Positions 12,797 through 25,700 of a stretch of 64,000 bases of DNA are shown here, one piece after another; position 1 is the first letter of the stretch; each line of letters begins with the position of its first letter. Location: contig NC_133123.1 in the NCBI RefSeq assembly GCF_033568475.1, forward strand, positions 164,687,753-164,751,752, given 5' to 3'. Source of the stretch: Henckelia pumila (taxonomy: Eukaryota; Streptophyta; Magnoliopsida; Lamiales; Gesneriaceae). The position numbers and the translations under genes were made by a program. The notes below the pieces were generated by a model. The model saw only the letters and a program-made list of their open reading frames with translations, did not search any database and was not told the DNA's origin.

Positions 12797-12985
12797 GTCT
12801 CTTTTGAGATGTTTCATTGATTTATATCGGTGGACATGTTTATATGACCCATATTTACAATGAAAAGTAAGTATTTTGACATTTAAAAAAAACAATATTT
12901 TTCATGAGTTTTATTGAATAGGAGATTCGTCTTATAAAATTGACTCTAAAAATAATCTCACATGAGTTTTTATAAGAATCAAATT
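12797..12985. repeat. Degenerate dispersed repeat, copy 3
   Basis: Third diverged copy of the same family: CTCTTTTGAGATG, a GACCCATATTTACAATG-like block, TAGGAGATTCGTCTTATAAAA and AATCTCACATGAGT in order. Confidence 0.45.
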
Positions 12986-13364
12986 ATAATCGTAAGCTTT
13001 TATTATTATTATTATTATTAATTTTTTTTTTTTATAACGAGGAACCTGCAACTATTATTCTTTGAGTGTGTATTGGGTTAACCCTAGAGGTACGTAGTAG
13101 CTTACAAGTTACAAATCACACACCAAGTAAACCAAAAAATTCAAGTAGATAATATTTTCGAAGTTGGGATCTTGACTCAATTCGACTATCTTTCAGTCCT
13201 AAGTCCAATGATTTGACCTAGTTGGGCTTAATTTTATTTAATCATTATTTGTTGAAATACTTTATCAATGTTCATATATTTTTTTTTAAAAAAACCCTCA
13301 TAAGAGGTTCAAGCTCGTAAAACTATCTGAATATCTATTAATAGCTCAAATTTCATTGTAAAGT

Positions 13365-14060
13365 ACAATTGTGGATGGTAACGGGACAAGTTTGACCAAA
13401 TTCGGGACTCACTTCGTCCCGTCCTGTGAACCCGGCAGGTCCAATTCGGGTTGGACCCACCCACCCATTGGACCTGGAAAAATTTATAAATTTTAGATTG
13501 ATTCAATAAAAAATTTAAAAAGCTAAAATATTAACAAATCATGAAATTTATTTTCTAATTTTATATAAAAATATTTAGGACAAAAAAACAATGGTATATT
13601 TTCATATTAAACATATCATAATAAAATAAAATTATTTATACACTAAAATGATTGATAAGATAATAATTATTTAATATATTATTTAATATAATTATATCAT
13701 TAATAATATATATATACATATATATTTATATATATGAGGAATGCTCAGCTGCTCAACCATATTTTTCCACTTGGTCCGCGACCACTTAAACCCGATAGTG
13801 GGTTGTAGTGGTTTTTTTTTTTTTTGCATCACTAAAACCCACTACCGGGTTTTAGTGGTCGGGACTAAGTGGAAAAACATGGTTGGACAGCTGAAAATTA
13901 TTCATATATATATATATATGTATATTTTGATTGGGTGGGCGGGCGGGTACGGCCAAATCCGGGATCCGTCTCAAACCTGTTTATGGACCCTCATGGTCGG
14001 GTCTAGAATCGTCCTGCCGAGATGGGTTTAATACAGAACAGGTTTAGAACCGGTTAATTG
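13365..14060. repeat. Old transposon-like repeat with GC-rich imperfect inverted ends
   Basis: The left end (about 13365-13480) and the right end (about 13925-14055) are rich in GGACCCACCC and GGGTGGGCGGGCGGGTA type sequence and are imperfect inverted repeats of each other around an A/T-rich core. A separate foldback element sits inside it. No transposase frame is present, so it is at best a non-autonomous DNA element. Confidence 0.4.
13738..13908. mobile_element. Foldback (long hairpin) MITE
   Basis: Two arms of about 65-70 bp are almost perfect reverse complements: CAGCTG..CAACCAT, TTTTTCCACTT, GACCACT and AAACCCG..TAGTGGGTT in the left arm recur inverted in the right arm, around a T-rich loop. 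Nearly the whole 170 bp folds into one hairpin, as in foldback MITEs or small-RNA precursors. It lies in an AT-dinucleotide-rich stretch, probably its target. Confidence 0.65.
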
Positions 14061-14846
14061 ACATACTTAGGTACATTCTCTCTAGTCATATGATGCATTC
14101 TCTTGAACTTTTATAGGACAAATTTTGACTTGAGTTTCAGAGTGTCTTTGCCAAGAGATTCTTGGCATAACTGACATTGCTTTGTGACGCAGGTAACAAC
14201 TCACGAAGTTAGCTCTTTGTACTCACTCGAATAATGACCGTTTTGCCGGATCTCCAAGGACTACTAGGATTTTCTCCATCTGGATAATATAAATTTTCTT
14301 GCTATATCAGCTCGGCATCATATGTAGAAAAAGTTACCTCATTATAAAGAATGAATCCTCATTTAAAAATTACACGCAACTATCCATGTGAAATGCAACG
14401 AACGACAACCTCTCGTTTATTAGAAACAACTAGAGTTGTATATCACTTGGGAAGCACTAAAGGCACTAATAGAGGAGACGACCGAATGCGTTGCAACCGT
14501 AGCAATAGTAACAATTTGTAGCTTCTTATCAACATAATAGCACAAAGAAACATAAAAAAAACAGATAAAGAAAAAAGATATTACACCCACTAATGCCAAG
14601 AAAAAAAAAACACATATGGACGACGAAGTAATCTTACCTGCTCAACGTAGCCTTTTTACTACTGTCATCTTGGCGAGTCATTTCCCATCGGAATAAAAAT
14701 TACCAACTTGTCTTTTTTGATGGAACGAGTGATCCACAAAATCATGTTGACAAATTTTTTGCAAAAGAATATTTTATACAAAAATAAGTGAAACAACTAT
14801 GTTAGGGATCGGATTGAAGGGGTGTGGTCTTCCTAAACTATTGTAC
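14061..14846. other. Intergenic DNA left of element A
   Basis: No gene recognised. The only coding-like trace is a short Gag-like fragment near its right end. Element A begins directly after TTGTAC. Confidence 0.4.
14701..14787 (+). pseudogene. Short Gag-like fragment
   Basis: The plus strand reads YQLVFFDGTSDPQNHVDKFF and then a stop. An F/YDGTSDPxxHV block is characteristic of Gag from Tat/Ogre-type and related plant gypsy elements. Nothing else of that element is recognisable nearby, so this is a weak call from a single motif. Confidence 0.3.
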
Positions 14847-16282
14847 TGTAGTTGCCCGGTTCTATTTTATAAAATTAATTTGCTAATCATGTTTAGATTA
14901 AATAAATCATGATTAAGGAAATTTCTATGGGATTAATAGAGTTGAAATGAATCCAGAACTTTCGAAAATGGACCGGAGAATCCCGAGTTTAAGGACAGTT
15001 CAGAAGCACCAAACCATAGTTCGGAGGGTCCGAACTGCATTGAGATCTGAAGCTCGATCATAGTTCGGAAGCTCCAATCTTCTTCAGCCAAGTGTCAAAT
15101 TAGTGACGTCAGTTGTATGACTTCATCGGAGGAGATCGGAAGCTTCGATCTGCTGCATTGACACATGTCAAGGAAACATGATACGTGGTGCTCCCTGCCG
15201 ATCGGAAGCTTCGATCACATGGATCGGAGGCTTCGATCAATGTCTATAAATATAGGGTCCGAGATTTCATTTCCTTTCCAATTCACACACTTAGTCTCTC
15301 GGTTCTTGGGTGGTTTAGGGGCTTCTTAGCCTTAGTTATCGAGGAGCGGGGCTTTGGAGAGGCGTCCAAAATTCGTAGCAGAGTTGTGCCCAAGTTCTGG
15401 GGCATTCGAAAACAAAGGGTTGACGACGGACGGAGGTATACTCGAGATCCTATAAATCGTTTGGGAGTATCTATTAGCTAAGTTAAGGCTTTTAGATATT
15501 GTTTAGTGATATAGTGATCTTGTGAATTTAGGCTTGGACAAAGAGCTGGTGTAGCTTGCCTAGTAGAATTAAGGTACGAAAGTAATGTTCGAGATATCCT
15601 GACTAAGTATGCATGTATTATGTGTTGCATTATTTATATGACATGATTTTATCTGCATATATTATGACATGTTATTATGCTGCATTTCATGAGCATCTTG
15701 AGCTATACCCTTGTGATATCCTGTAGTAGGGTTCTTACCCTTTCTTGTTAGTGGATGGTTGGACACGTGTTAGGTCATCGTTATTCCACTGTCGGGTATG
15801 AGCCACCTCTTGGGGCAATGGCGCAGAGTGCTACATACCTATGGCCTAAGTCTATTATTGAACAGAGATTCTTGACCTCAAGTCTTGGTAACCCATACAC
15901 TTGCATACATGCACATATAATATTGTATACTCATACTTTCATACTGAGCGTTTTATGCTCACGTCCTCCTAATATTTTTGGGACACCCTGTTCCATGGGG
16001 CAGGTTTGCGGCTGGATGAGGTGGGTGGTTTCGGGATAGCTTAGGCTGCAAGTTGACAGTAGTTGAAGATGTTTGTGTTATGTCTAAACTTTCAGTATTT
16101 ATGTTATTTAGGTTTATACATTACCTTCGATATGGTTGTATAACTTAAGTATTTACAGATTCCTTTCCTTGGAATTGTATCTGGTTATGTTTTCCGCTGC
16201 TTAATTTTGATTATTGATTTAATTAAGTTAACTGCATGCGTAAGCTCTTGATTAGTAAGTGATCACGGTGCGGGTTACTACA
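14847..16282 (+). repeat. 5' LTR of element A
   Basis: About 1.44 kb, from TGTAGTTGCCCGG to GGTTACTACA. Palindromes of the type GATCGGAAGCTTCGATC lie at about 15134-15150, 15199-15216 and 15221-15238, and GTTCGGAGGGTCCGAAC at 15018-15034. They stop a few bases before a TATA box, TCTATAAATATAGGG, at about 15243. The Met primer-binding site TGGTATCAGAGC (16287-16298) follows the LTR after four bases. Confidence 0.85.
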
Positions 16283-16359
16283 TTTATGGTATCAGAGCAT
16301 GCATAGAAATCTTGGGATATAAATTTTTCCTTGACATTAACCTTTAAATCATCGTGTAG

Positions 16360-17226
16360 ATGGCGGGATATGATGATGATAGTAGCCATGGCAGCGTGGG
16401 TGGATGCTGGGGTATTGAGGATGATCGCGAGAATCATCGGGGCCATCATCACCATCGCCATGATGATCGTAGACACTTCAGTATGCATAGATTTATCCAG
16501 ATGAGTCCTAAGCCACTGATGGGAGGCGAATCTCCTGAGGATGCAGAAAATTGGCTAGAATGCATGGAAAATTGTTTCCAAAAATTTCGTTGCACGGAAG
16601 AGAAGAAAATGGAGAATCTCAGTTATGTGGTAGAGGGGCGTGCTCGGAAATGGTGGAGATCTACGTATGCACATATCATCACAACGCGAGGAGTTGTTAC
16701 CTGGGCAGATTTTTGCACAACTTTTCATAAGATGTATTTTCCTCCTGCACTCCGACAGGCGAAGGCTAGTGAATTTCTTGGTTTGAGGCAGGGCTCGATG
16801 TCGATTGACGAGTACTAGTAGAAGTTCTTTGAACTGTTTTCCTATTGTCCTCATATTTCTAACAGGACTGAGGTGAAGTATAATTTGTTTCTCCAGGGTC
16901 TTAATCCAAAAATCCATGACCGTGTATCTGTTGGTGATGACATGACTTACGAGGCATTGGTTAGTCGATGTCGCCAGGCGGAGGACAACATTCGACATAA
17001 CAGGTCTTTTCTTCCTTCTAGATATGTGAGTTCTTTGGGTCCCCGTACTCAGTCTTTCAAGAAGTCTGCATCTTCTTCCTCTGGATCTGGGGGAGTGATG
17101 TGTTTTGGAAAGAAGGGTCAGTGTAACCATTGTGGTAAGAATCATCCATCTGACAAGTGTCGGAAAGCTTCAGGAGCTTGTTTTTGTTGCTGATAGATTG
17201 GTCATCTTAAAAAGGATTGTCCACAG
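16360..17226 (+). pseudogene. Element A gag, 5' part (broken)
   Basis: Gag polyprotein start beginning MAGYDDDSSHGSVGG, followed by the conserved matrix/capsid block FIQMSPKPLMGGESPEDAENW and LRQAKASEFLGLRQGSMSI. An in-frame TAG follows at 16816 and two adjacent stops (TGA TAG) lie in the second zinc-knuckle region near 17191-17196, while the first knuckle CNHCGKNHPSDKC is intact. The frame is then cut by the LTR of B. Not functional. Confidence 0.85.
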
Positions 17227-18747
17227 TGTAGTAGCCCGGTTCCATTTTACAAGATTAAGTGATTTTAAACATGTTAGAAAATGACATATAATTTTAAAAG
17301 TGTCAAAACATGTTTAAGGAGTCCTTATTTTGTAAAAATAAGTAAAAAATCAGATCCGGAATGTCCGAAAATGGTGGGGTAGTCCCGGGGGTCTTGGGGG
17401 CCCAAAACCAGTTCGGAAACATGAGAAACAGTTCGGAGCTTCCGGGCAGATCGGATCTTCCGATCCGAGATAGGAGCTTCAGATCCTAAGATCGGAGCTT
17501 CCGATCTCAACCAGAAACAGGTGTCGAGGAGATTTAAACATGTGGCCAGATGCAGGAGATCGGAGCTTCCGATCCTGCGATTGGAGCTTTCGATCTCGGC
17601 CATCCAAAACGTGGCAAACATGCACCGATCGCAGCTTCCGATCCTATGATCGGAGCTTTCGATCGTGGCCTATAAATAGGTCATCCGAGAGCCTTATTTT
17701 TCACACCAAATCATATTCTTTCTCTCTCGATTTTAGAGCATTCTAGGAGATTTTTGGGGTGTTTCCGGCCTTCCTAGGCTTGGTCCGGAGGTTGGCGAGG
17801 CGCTCCAGGGTTACGGTGGAGTGGTGCCCAAGTTCTGGGGCAATCATCATCAGTGGGCTGGCGACAGACGCAGGTATAGCTCTGGCTCCTTATAGTAAAT
17901 AGGGAGTATGCTATAGCGTAGTTAAGGCTTCTAGAATAAAGTGGTAATGCATGAGTACTTTGCATTGTAGTGCGGACTGTAGGCTTGGACATAGTGCTGG
18001 TCTAGCTTGCCTAGTGTATGAGGTACGAAAGTATTATTCGAGATATCCAGATTGAGTATGCATGTATTATGTGTTTGCATGGATTATGTGATTGCATGTT
18101 TTATATGCCTTTATATATACAGCATGTCATGACTGTATGTTGCATACATGAGCATATTGAGCTTTTACCTTAGAGGTATCCTGTAGTAGGGCGCTCACCC
18201 TACGAGTTTGTGGATGGTTGGATGCGTAAGTCTTGTGTCAGGTCACCTTATGGTTGGACACATGTACTAGTATCAGGTCACCATTATCCACTGGGTATAT
18301 GAGCCACCTCCTGATGCGACGGCGCAGCGTGCTATATACCCTGGGCCCGGTCTATGAGCTTGCTTCTTGACCTGAGAGTCTTGGTACCCAGTTCACTTGA
18401 ATACATGCACACATAACACCGTATACTCATACTCTCGTACTGAGCTTATCATGCTCACGTCCCATACTTTGTTGTATTTGGACACCCTATTCCATGGGGC
18501 AGGTCTGCGGCTGGACGATGCGGGTGGTTCTAGGAGAGCTTAGGCGATGGAGGACCAGCAGGGTTATTGTCTAAGCTTTTGTTTCAGTTGTATTTGGGTT
18601 AATACACTGGTTTTATTCGATATGGTTGTAAACAATATTTTTTATTATTGTTTAAGTTTTCGCTATTATTTCTGATATTTTATTTGATTAAGTTAAATGC
18701 ATGCTTAACCTTCTGATTAGTAGGTGATCACGGTGTGGGTCACTACA
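17227..18747 (+). repeat. 5' LTR of element B
   Basis: 1521 bp from TGTAGTAGCCCGG to GTCACTACA. Between about 17430 and 17664 it has a dense array of GATCGGAGCTTCCGATC-type palindromes, ending directly before GGCCTATAAATAGG (TATA box near 17671). The 3' copy keeps the same array with scattered substitutions. Confidence 0.9.
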
Positions 18748-18825
18748 TTTATGGTATCAGAGCATGCATAGTAATCTTGGGATCTAGATTGTTGAAATTG
18801 GGATTAACTTTTAATCATCGTGTAG

Positions 18826-21311
18826 ATGGCGGGTCATGGTGACGAGAATAGTCACGGCAGCATAGGTGGACGCTGGGGTGATCAGGACGATCGAGAGCAT
18901 CGTCGGGGCCGTCATCACCATCGCCATGATGATCACAGGCGTTTCAGCATGCACAGGTTTATGCAGATGGGTCCGAAACCTTTAGTCGGAGGAGAGTTAC
19001 CGGAGGATGCAGGAAACTGGCTACGACGTATGGAAGTTTTTTTTCGGGAGTTCCGATGCACTGAGGAGCAGCGGATGGAGACTCTTGATTTCCTGGTCGA
19101 AGGACGAGCTCGAAAGTGGTGGGATTCTACTTCTGCGCCTTTTATTGCGGCCCGAGGAGTTGCTACCTGGGATGAGTTCCGCACGGCTTTTCATAAGCTG
19201 TATTTTCCTCCTGCTCTCCGACAGACGAAGACAAGTGAGTTGCTGGGTTTGCGGCAAGGATCGATGTTGATCGAGGAATACCAGTTGAAGTTCTTTGAGT
19301 TACTGCCCTATTGCCCCCAGATTTCTGATAGCACGGAGGCGAAGTATAATCTATTTCTGCAAGGTCTTAATCCGGAGATCCATGACCGAGTTGCTGTGGG
19401 AGATGACATGACTTACGAGGGATTAGTGAGCCGATGTCACCAGGCAGATGACAGCATCCGCCGTAGCAGATCCTTATACTAATCTAGACCCGCAAGTTCC
19501 TTGGGTCCCCGTGCTCAGTCATTCAAGAAGTCTAGTTCTACTTCTTCTTCCTCAGGATCCGGGGAGGTGATGCATTTTGGCAGAAAGAATCAAGGTCCTT
19601 GCAAGCATTGTGGCGGGAATCATCCTGTCAACAGGTGCCGGAAGGTTTCAGGGGCGTGCTTTCGATGTGGAGAAATTTGCCACCTGAAGAAGGATTGTCC
19701 ACAGGCCGGGGGAGCTGGTTCTGGCTCAGGTTCTGGTTCTCAAGCTTCAGTGCAGCAGAGGCCACAGGGACAGTCGACAGGGGGTTCTAATTTGAAACCT
19801 CGTGCTTCCAGTCAAGTATTCGCCTTGAGACATGATCAGGCGGTGGATGAGAATGAGAAAGTTATAGCAGGTACGTTCTTGTTATTTGATATACCTGCTT
19901 TTGCACTCATTGACACTGGTGCATCTCATTCTTTCATATCTGCACATTTTGTTAAGAAATATAAGTTGCCATACATTTCACTAGACACAGTGGTTGTTGT
20001 TTCTACCTCGATGGGTCAGTCTGCGTCGGCTAAGCGTCTAGTGATGGGTTGCCCTTTAGAGTTCGAATGGAATGTCTTGATGGTGAATCTCATGATATTA
20101 ACAATGGAGGATTTCGATTGCATTTTGGGAATTGATGTGTTAACTACATACCGAGCTTCAGTGGATTGTTACCAGAGATTGGTAAAATTTCATCCGGTTG
20201 GCAATGATAGCTGGTTCTTTTACGGTGAGGGAGCGCGAGCTCAGATGCCATTGGTATCAGCTTTGAAAGCTTGTCGAGCTTTGGAATCTAGCGCGGAAGG
20301 CTACCTCATCTATGCAGTTGATACATTCGCTGGAAGTATTGGTCTAGAAGCTATTCCTGTTGTGAACGAATTCCCAGATGTATTTCCAGAAAAAATTCCA
20401 GGAATTCCTCCAGTACGCGAAGTTGAGTTCGGTATAGATCTGATTCCAGGGACTTCGCCTATTTCTCGAGCATCGTATCGTCTGGATCCATCAGAGATGC
20501 ATGAGTTGAAGCAGCAGCTTCAGGATCTGTTGGACAAGGGTTATATTCATCCAAGTGTTTCTCCTTGGGGAGCACCTGTTCTATTCGTGAAGAAAAAGGA
20601 TGAGTCTATGCGTTTGTGCATTGATTATCGCCAGTTGAACAGGGTAATGGTCAAGAATAAGTATCCTTTGCCTCATATAGATGATCTGTTTGATCAATTG
20701 CAGGGTACTTCGGTCTACTCAAAGATTGATTTGAGATCTGGATATCATCAGATGCGAGTTCGAGATCAAGATATAGCCAAGACAACATTCAGGACCAGGT
20801 ATGGGCATTATGAGTTCCTAGTAATGCCATTTGGGTTGACTAATGCACCGGCTGTATTTATGGATCTAATGAATCGTGTATTCAGAGAATTTCTGGACAA
20901 GTTTGTTGTTGTATTTATTGATGATATCTTGGTGTATTCACAAGATGTAAATTAACACGCTTACCATTTGAGGCTAGTATTGCAAACTCTGAGGGATAGA
21001 CAGTTGTACGCCAAAATGAGTAAGTGTGAGTTCTGGCTGGATCGGGTGGTGTTTCTTGGCCACATTATATCCAGAGATGGAGTTTCTGTGGATCCGAGCA
21101 AGATTGAGGCTGTAATGAACTGGTCGCGTCCGACGACGGTAACTGAGATCCGTAGTTTTCTGGGTCTAGCAGGATATTATCGTCGCTTTATCGTGAATTT
21201 CTCGCAGCTCTCTCGACCTTTGACACAACTTACTCAGAAGGGCGTGAATTTTGAGTGGTCCTCAGAATGTGAGGAAAATTTCTGTGAACTTCGTAGACGG
21301 TTGACTTCTGC
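18826..21311 (+). pseudogene. Element B gag-protease-RT (first part of polyprotein)
   Basis: One frame runs from MAGHGDENSHGSIGG through capsid (MHRFMQMGPKPLVGGELPED), zinc knuckles [13 protein letters not shown] and [14 protein letters not shown] (from 19657), the aspartic protease site [12 protein letters not shown] (Asp at 19912) and reverse transcriptase with [11 protein letters not shown] (FIDD at 20914-20925) to the RT thumb and start of RNase H. Two in-frame TAA codons (19480-19482 and 20953-20955) break it. Both lie where the family has Gln, as expected for C-to-T decay. Element C then interrupts it at 21312. The protein would form virus-like particles and copy the element's RNA; this copy cannot do so. 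Confidence 0.9.
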
Positions 21312-22729
21312 TGTAGCGACCCAAACCGGATCCACTACCTAATCAGAGTTTAGGAGCATAATTAAACATGCATTAAATAAATCGCTGCGGAAGACTTAAA
21401 TTAAAACAGACCGGCAGAATACAACCGTATAAATAAATTCGATTATACAACCCAATCGAATAAATAACCCTAAAGGCAAAACCTACAGCTAAATCCTGCT
21501 GTCTTCACTGGTCACTGGCTACTTCAAGCTCCTGGTGCCCAACCATGCACCTAAAACTGCCCCGTCGAATGGGGTGTCCAGACATACAAAAACACTGGAC
21601 GTGAGCTCTAAGCTCAATACGAAAGCAATGATATATATAATATATGCAACACATAAATGACTTTAAAATCAGGGTTAAATCACTTTCTCTGGACACCTGG
21701 AATACACAGTACCGGGCTAGAGAGCGACTCCGCATGGTACACGTATATTCCCAAGACACGAATCCTCAGGAAGAATCACCTCAACTGATGGAAACTGTCA
21801 TGACTCACATCATCCCGATGCAGTCTCCGTAAAAACATATGCCTGTGCTAAAGCCATAAAACATGGTAAAACATATAGCACATACTCATGCAACACATAT
21901 AATATATATCATGCTGGCCATCTCAGTCAGTACTTACGTACCTCACTACAGGCAAATCCTAGCAGTCCCACTCTAGGTTCCAAGCCTATCATCAACTCTA
22001 CAATGCAAATATACATGCATCATTCAATAAGCTCTAAAAGCCTTAACTAAGCTATTGCATACTCCTAAATAATTTAAGGAGACCATAGCTATACCTGCGT
22101 CCGTCGTCAGCCCACTGATGGCGACTATCCCGCAACTAGGGGCACACCCCTGCTGCAGCTCCACAACTTCGAGCACTGCTCCGCTACACGAGCACTGCCC
22201 CGCTACTATGTCAGACACTGTCTGACTATACTAAAATATATTTCCTACTCCAACTCTAAAATAAGAGTACCCAAAGCCCAAAATAGAGCTACTAGGGCGA
22301 AGGAGAGGAATTCGGAATTGGCAAGAAATGAGGAGCTCGGACCCTATATTTATAGACGTCGATCGGAAGTTCCGTTCCTCGATCGGACGTTCCGTTCCGG
22401 TAGATCGGAAGCTCCGTTCCCCGATCGGATGCTCCGTTCGCCATGTGTCAATTCGGTCCACATGCAACCACACACCTGTCACCGACAGCCATCGGAAGGT
22501 CCGTTCTTGATCGGACGTTCCGATCGTCGATCAGACGCTCCGATCCTAGATCGTTGCTTCCGATCCCACTCGAGTGTTGGAACCCTCTAAACCAATTTCG
22601 AGTGTCCTGGATCTATTTTTGGGCTCCGTTAATCCTCCTAGAATTTCCTTAATCATGTTTTACTTAACCCAAACATGAATACATGATTAATTACTCATTA
22701 ATCGTTAATCACGGATACGGGTCACTACA
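21312..22729 (-). repeat. 3' LTR of element C
   Basis: 1418 bp. Two palindromic arrays of GATCGGAnGnTCCGTTCC type lie at 22361-22440 and about 22491-22565, placed in the minus orientation upstream of a TATA box (TATAAATATA, about 22345-22354). Confidence 0.9.
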
Positions 22730-25700
22730 TTCTCCCCCCCTTAAAATATTTCGTCCTCGAAATCTAAGGTAAAACCTCAAGAACATATAAAAGACCCTTG
22801 CTTGAGTGTCTGGTCGAAATAGCTTCCGACATACTCAGACTCTTGTCGAATTATATGCAAACTGCATAAATTCTAAATCACAATAGCATTCTCCGAGCTG
22901 GAAACCACTGCATTTACTTGATGACAATTAACCTCGCTTGACACTAACGTACCACAGCACTGATACGTCCTTCGTCACAATCACGATCTTACTGATCACG
23001 AAGGATACAACAATCCACTTGATCAAGATTATCATCCCAAGTAAAATCTAAAACTGACTAAGACCAAGTCATAACCTGATTGGCTTACGATATTTGTCGA
23101 ATCACTAAACAATTCTAACCATCCACTGGTTCCCAAAAGTTCTCAATGCCCAACACCTCTAGTTAGGAAACACTAATCCCAACACTGTGCTGACACAACA
23201 AAGCTCTAATTATCTTCAAGAGAATCTAAATGACATAGGGTTATACTGCAACATAACTGCTTAACATGATTCCATAGACTGATTATCCTTCCCATGCCTC
23301 ACCGAAGCAAAACAGCTTCCCAAGGGCAACACTGGGAACTATCCAGTCTAATACCAATCACCGTTCAGGTTTCTTAGTATACCTCAGCACCCTGCTATGA
23401 TGAAAACATCATCACTCACCAATAATGATGCTACGTCATTTCTAGCCTCTGATGATCAACATCATCTCAATCATAGGTTATTCACCCATGAATTCCATCG
23501 ATGGACATCCCCCGAGAGTTATACATACTCGTAATCACTGTATACAAATCAAGACTAAGGCAAGCTCCCACCAATATGCTTGGCTGGGACATTCCACAGT
23601 ACATAGACATATGGAAACGCTTCCTATACTGTCTCGAAACTCGACAGTTGTAAGTGTCTGGTATAACTCAACTCGGAGTCTTTGATGATACCATCATCGC
23701 ATACCAACCTCCCAAGGTTAATCACACTGATCCTGGGACTAAATTCCAACGGATTCTCAATAGTCAAATAGCTTCCCTTGCTGAACTCATCAGCCACAGC
23801 AATGAAAAGACTAATTCGTCGATTCCCTAGCCGATCCTGGGAAACACTTGTCCTCTAATAGCTGGTCACACAACGCTTCTGACAGTCATCATAGCTGGAA
23901 CGTAAAATCTCTGACAAACATTCAGCACGGATGTGATTTACTGACTGGAAAGAACAAAGTTGCTGCATCGCTGTCTTGCGAAGTCTTCAATTCCCACAAC
24001 AATCTTGTTGACCACTAAGCCGATCAACGACTGCTTCGATCATTTCCATGATCTCACGCACCACATGCTAAAATTTAGTGACACCCCCTGCTGGATCTCG
24101 AGAACTAGGTCCCAGCTAATGTCACATCTCGTGATCATACAACTGATGTCCATATAAGTGTCCAATCCTCGTTGGATCCCAAACTCCAATGGTACACTTA
24201 AGACCTCATCATAAAAGCACTTAAGAGACAAAGTACTATCCCAAGCATTTCTCGATTGCTACATCCAATTCATCGCTGATTGGACTTACTCATCGACCTC
24301 GTCGATTTGCTGATTGATACTCACACTTATCAAATCAGATAACCACTGATCGTCAACACCTAAGTGGCTCGATCAGTTACTCTTGACACGACTAATCCAA
24401 GTCTACTATTCCAAACATTGGATTACACAAAAACTCTCTGGTTACAACAAACCCGCGCTTGGTAACCGAAACATAGCTATTAGTAATCCAATGACACAAT
24501 CTCGCGTCTTATTACTGACAGCTATCTCGTACACTGACTTAATCAATCTAACTCTGACAAAGTTAATCATTAACCACTAGTAGTCTTTAGCACAAATCCT
24601 GTGCCGTCTCAGCACTACTACTCGTTTGTCTTGTTCACTCGAGATGATCATCAAGACAAACCAAGTTCAAGATCTTCTCGCGATCTTATCAACTTAGACC
24701 ATTTCCATATCAGGGAAAATCCTACGCTCAACCTCCGAAATATCAGACAGTTCTTGGTGCAATCACTGGACTCATTATTCTTGTCTCGTTCTTTCAAGAT
24801 GAACATCACGATTTGTCAAGTCCAAGAAGCATAACTAACGAATACCAAAGATCTTCACAATACTCGAACATGCTCCGGATCAGATCCCTTGCTAAGACTG
24901 TACGACAATTCAAGACTTAGGGTAGCTTACCTCGATAACCCACCTGGACAACCACCAAGGCTTCACGGGTAGCTTCCCTCAGATCTCAATAATCCTTGTA
25001 CAATACTTATCATATGATCCAACACTTGATGAAATCAATCATCATGAAGTAATTCTCGTATTCGAGTCGAAGTTTCGAAACTGCATCCCATCCTGGATCT
25101 CGGATAATTCCTATCTCAAGGAAACTTTATCCACAACTCTGATGACAACCACATGTCATTGCTGGTAGAATTCCATCCACCTACTAGATCCACACGTCTA
25201 GCAGTAATCATCGGTCAAAAATTAAATCTATCTGCTCAGAGAACACACTTGTCAAGGAAATCCCTTCAAGACTGGTTCCTATAGCAGAACACTATCACTG
25301 ATATCTCTGACACATCAGACGATATCGAACCATCAATATCAAATCTGTGATATCTAATCCAAGGTCATACCCTGTCGTGACTGTCACCAAATCCCTAAAC
25401 TGAGTAGCCTTCCCACCGCCGTCTCCTGAAGCACAAGGGCTCCCAGGTAACCTCTGAAGTAAAAAGACTCCAAGAGTAACACTGGCATAGGGTCGCGCCC
25501 CATCACGTCTAGTCATGGTCATAGTCCACAACTCTTGGTATATACTCGACCTGTCATCCTGATGAAATCCCATCATCGCAAGTCTCAACCTAACAAAGGT
25601 CAAACAGTACACTGTTATAAGGAAACAACCTAGAACAAAGCCCAATGTCCGAAAACGAAAAATATTCCCATGCCTCTAGATAAGTCCACCCATCGCTGGC

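Noticed and set aside
16555..17145. 196-codon open frame on the minus strand
   Set aside because: Exact antisense of the A gag frame, which shows clear Gag motifs. No known protein features on the minus strand.
17430..17664. Regular palindromic repeats that could suggest a CRISPR array
   Set aside because: Plant nuclear DNA, irregular spacing, no cas genes, and inside an LTR upstream of a TATA box.
25295..25645. 116-codon minus frame inside element C
   Set aside because: No recognisable motif, no neighbouring frames, and a length plausible by chance in 4 kb. Not enough to call a gene.
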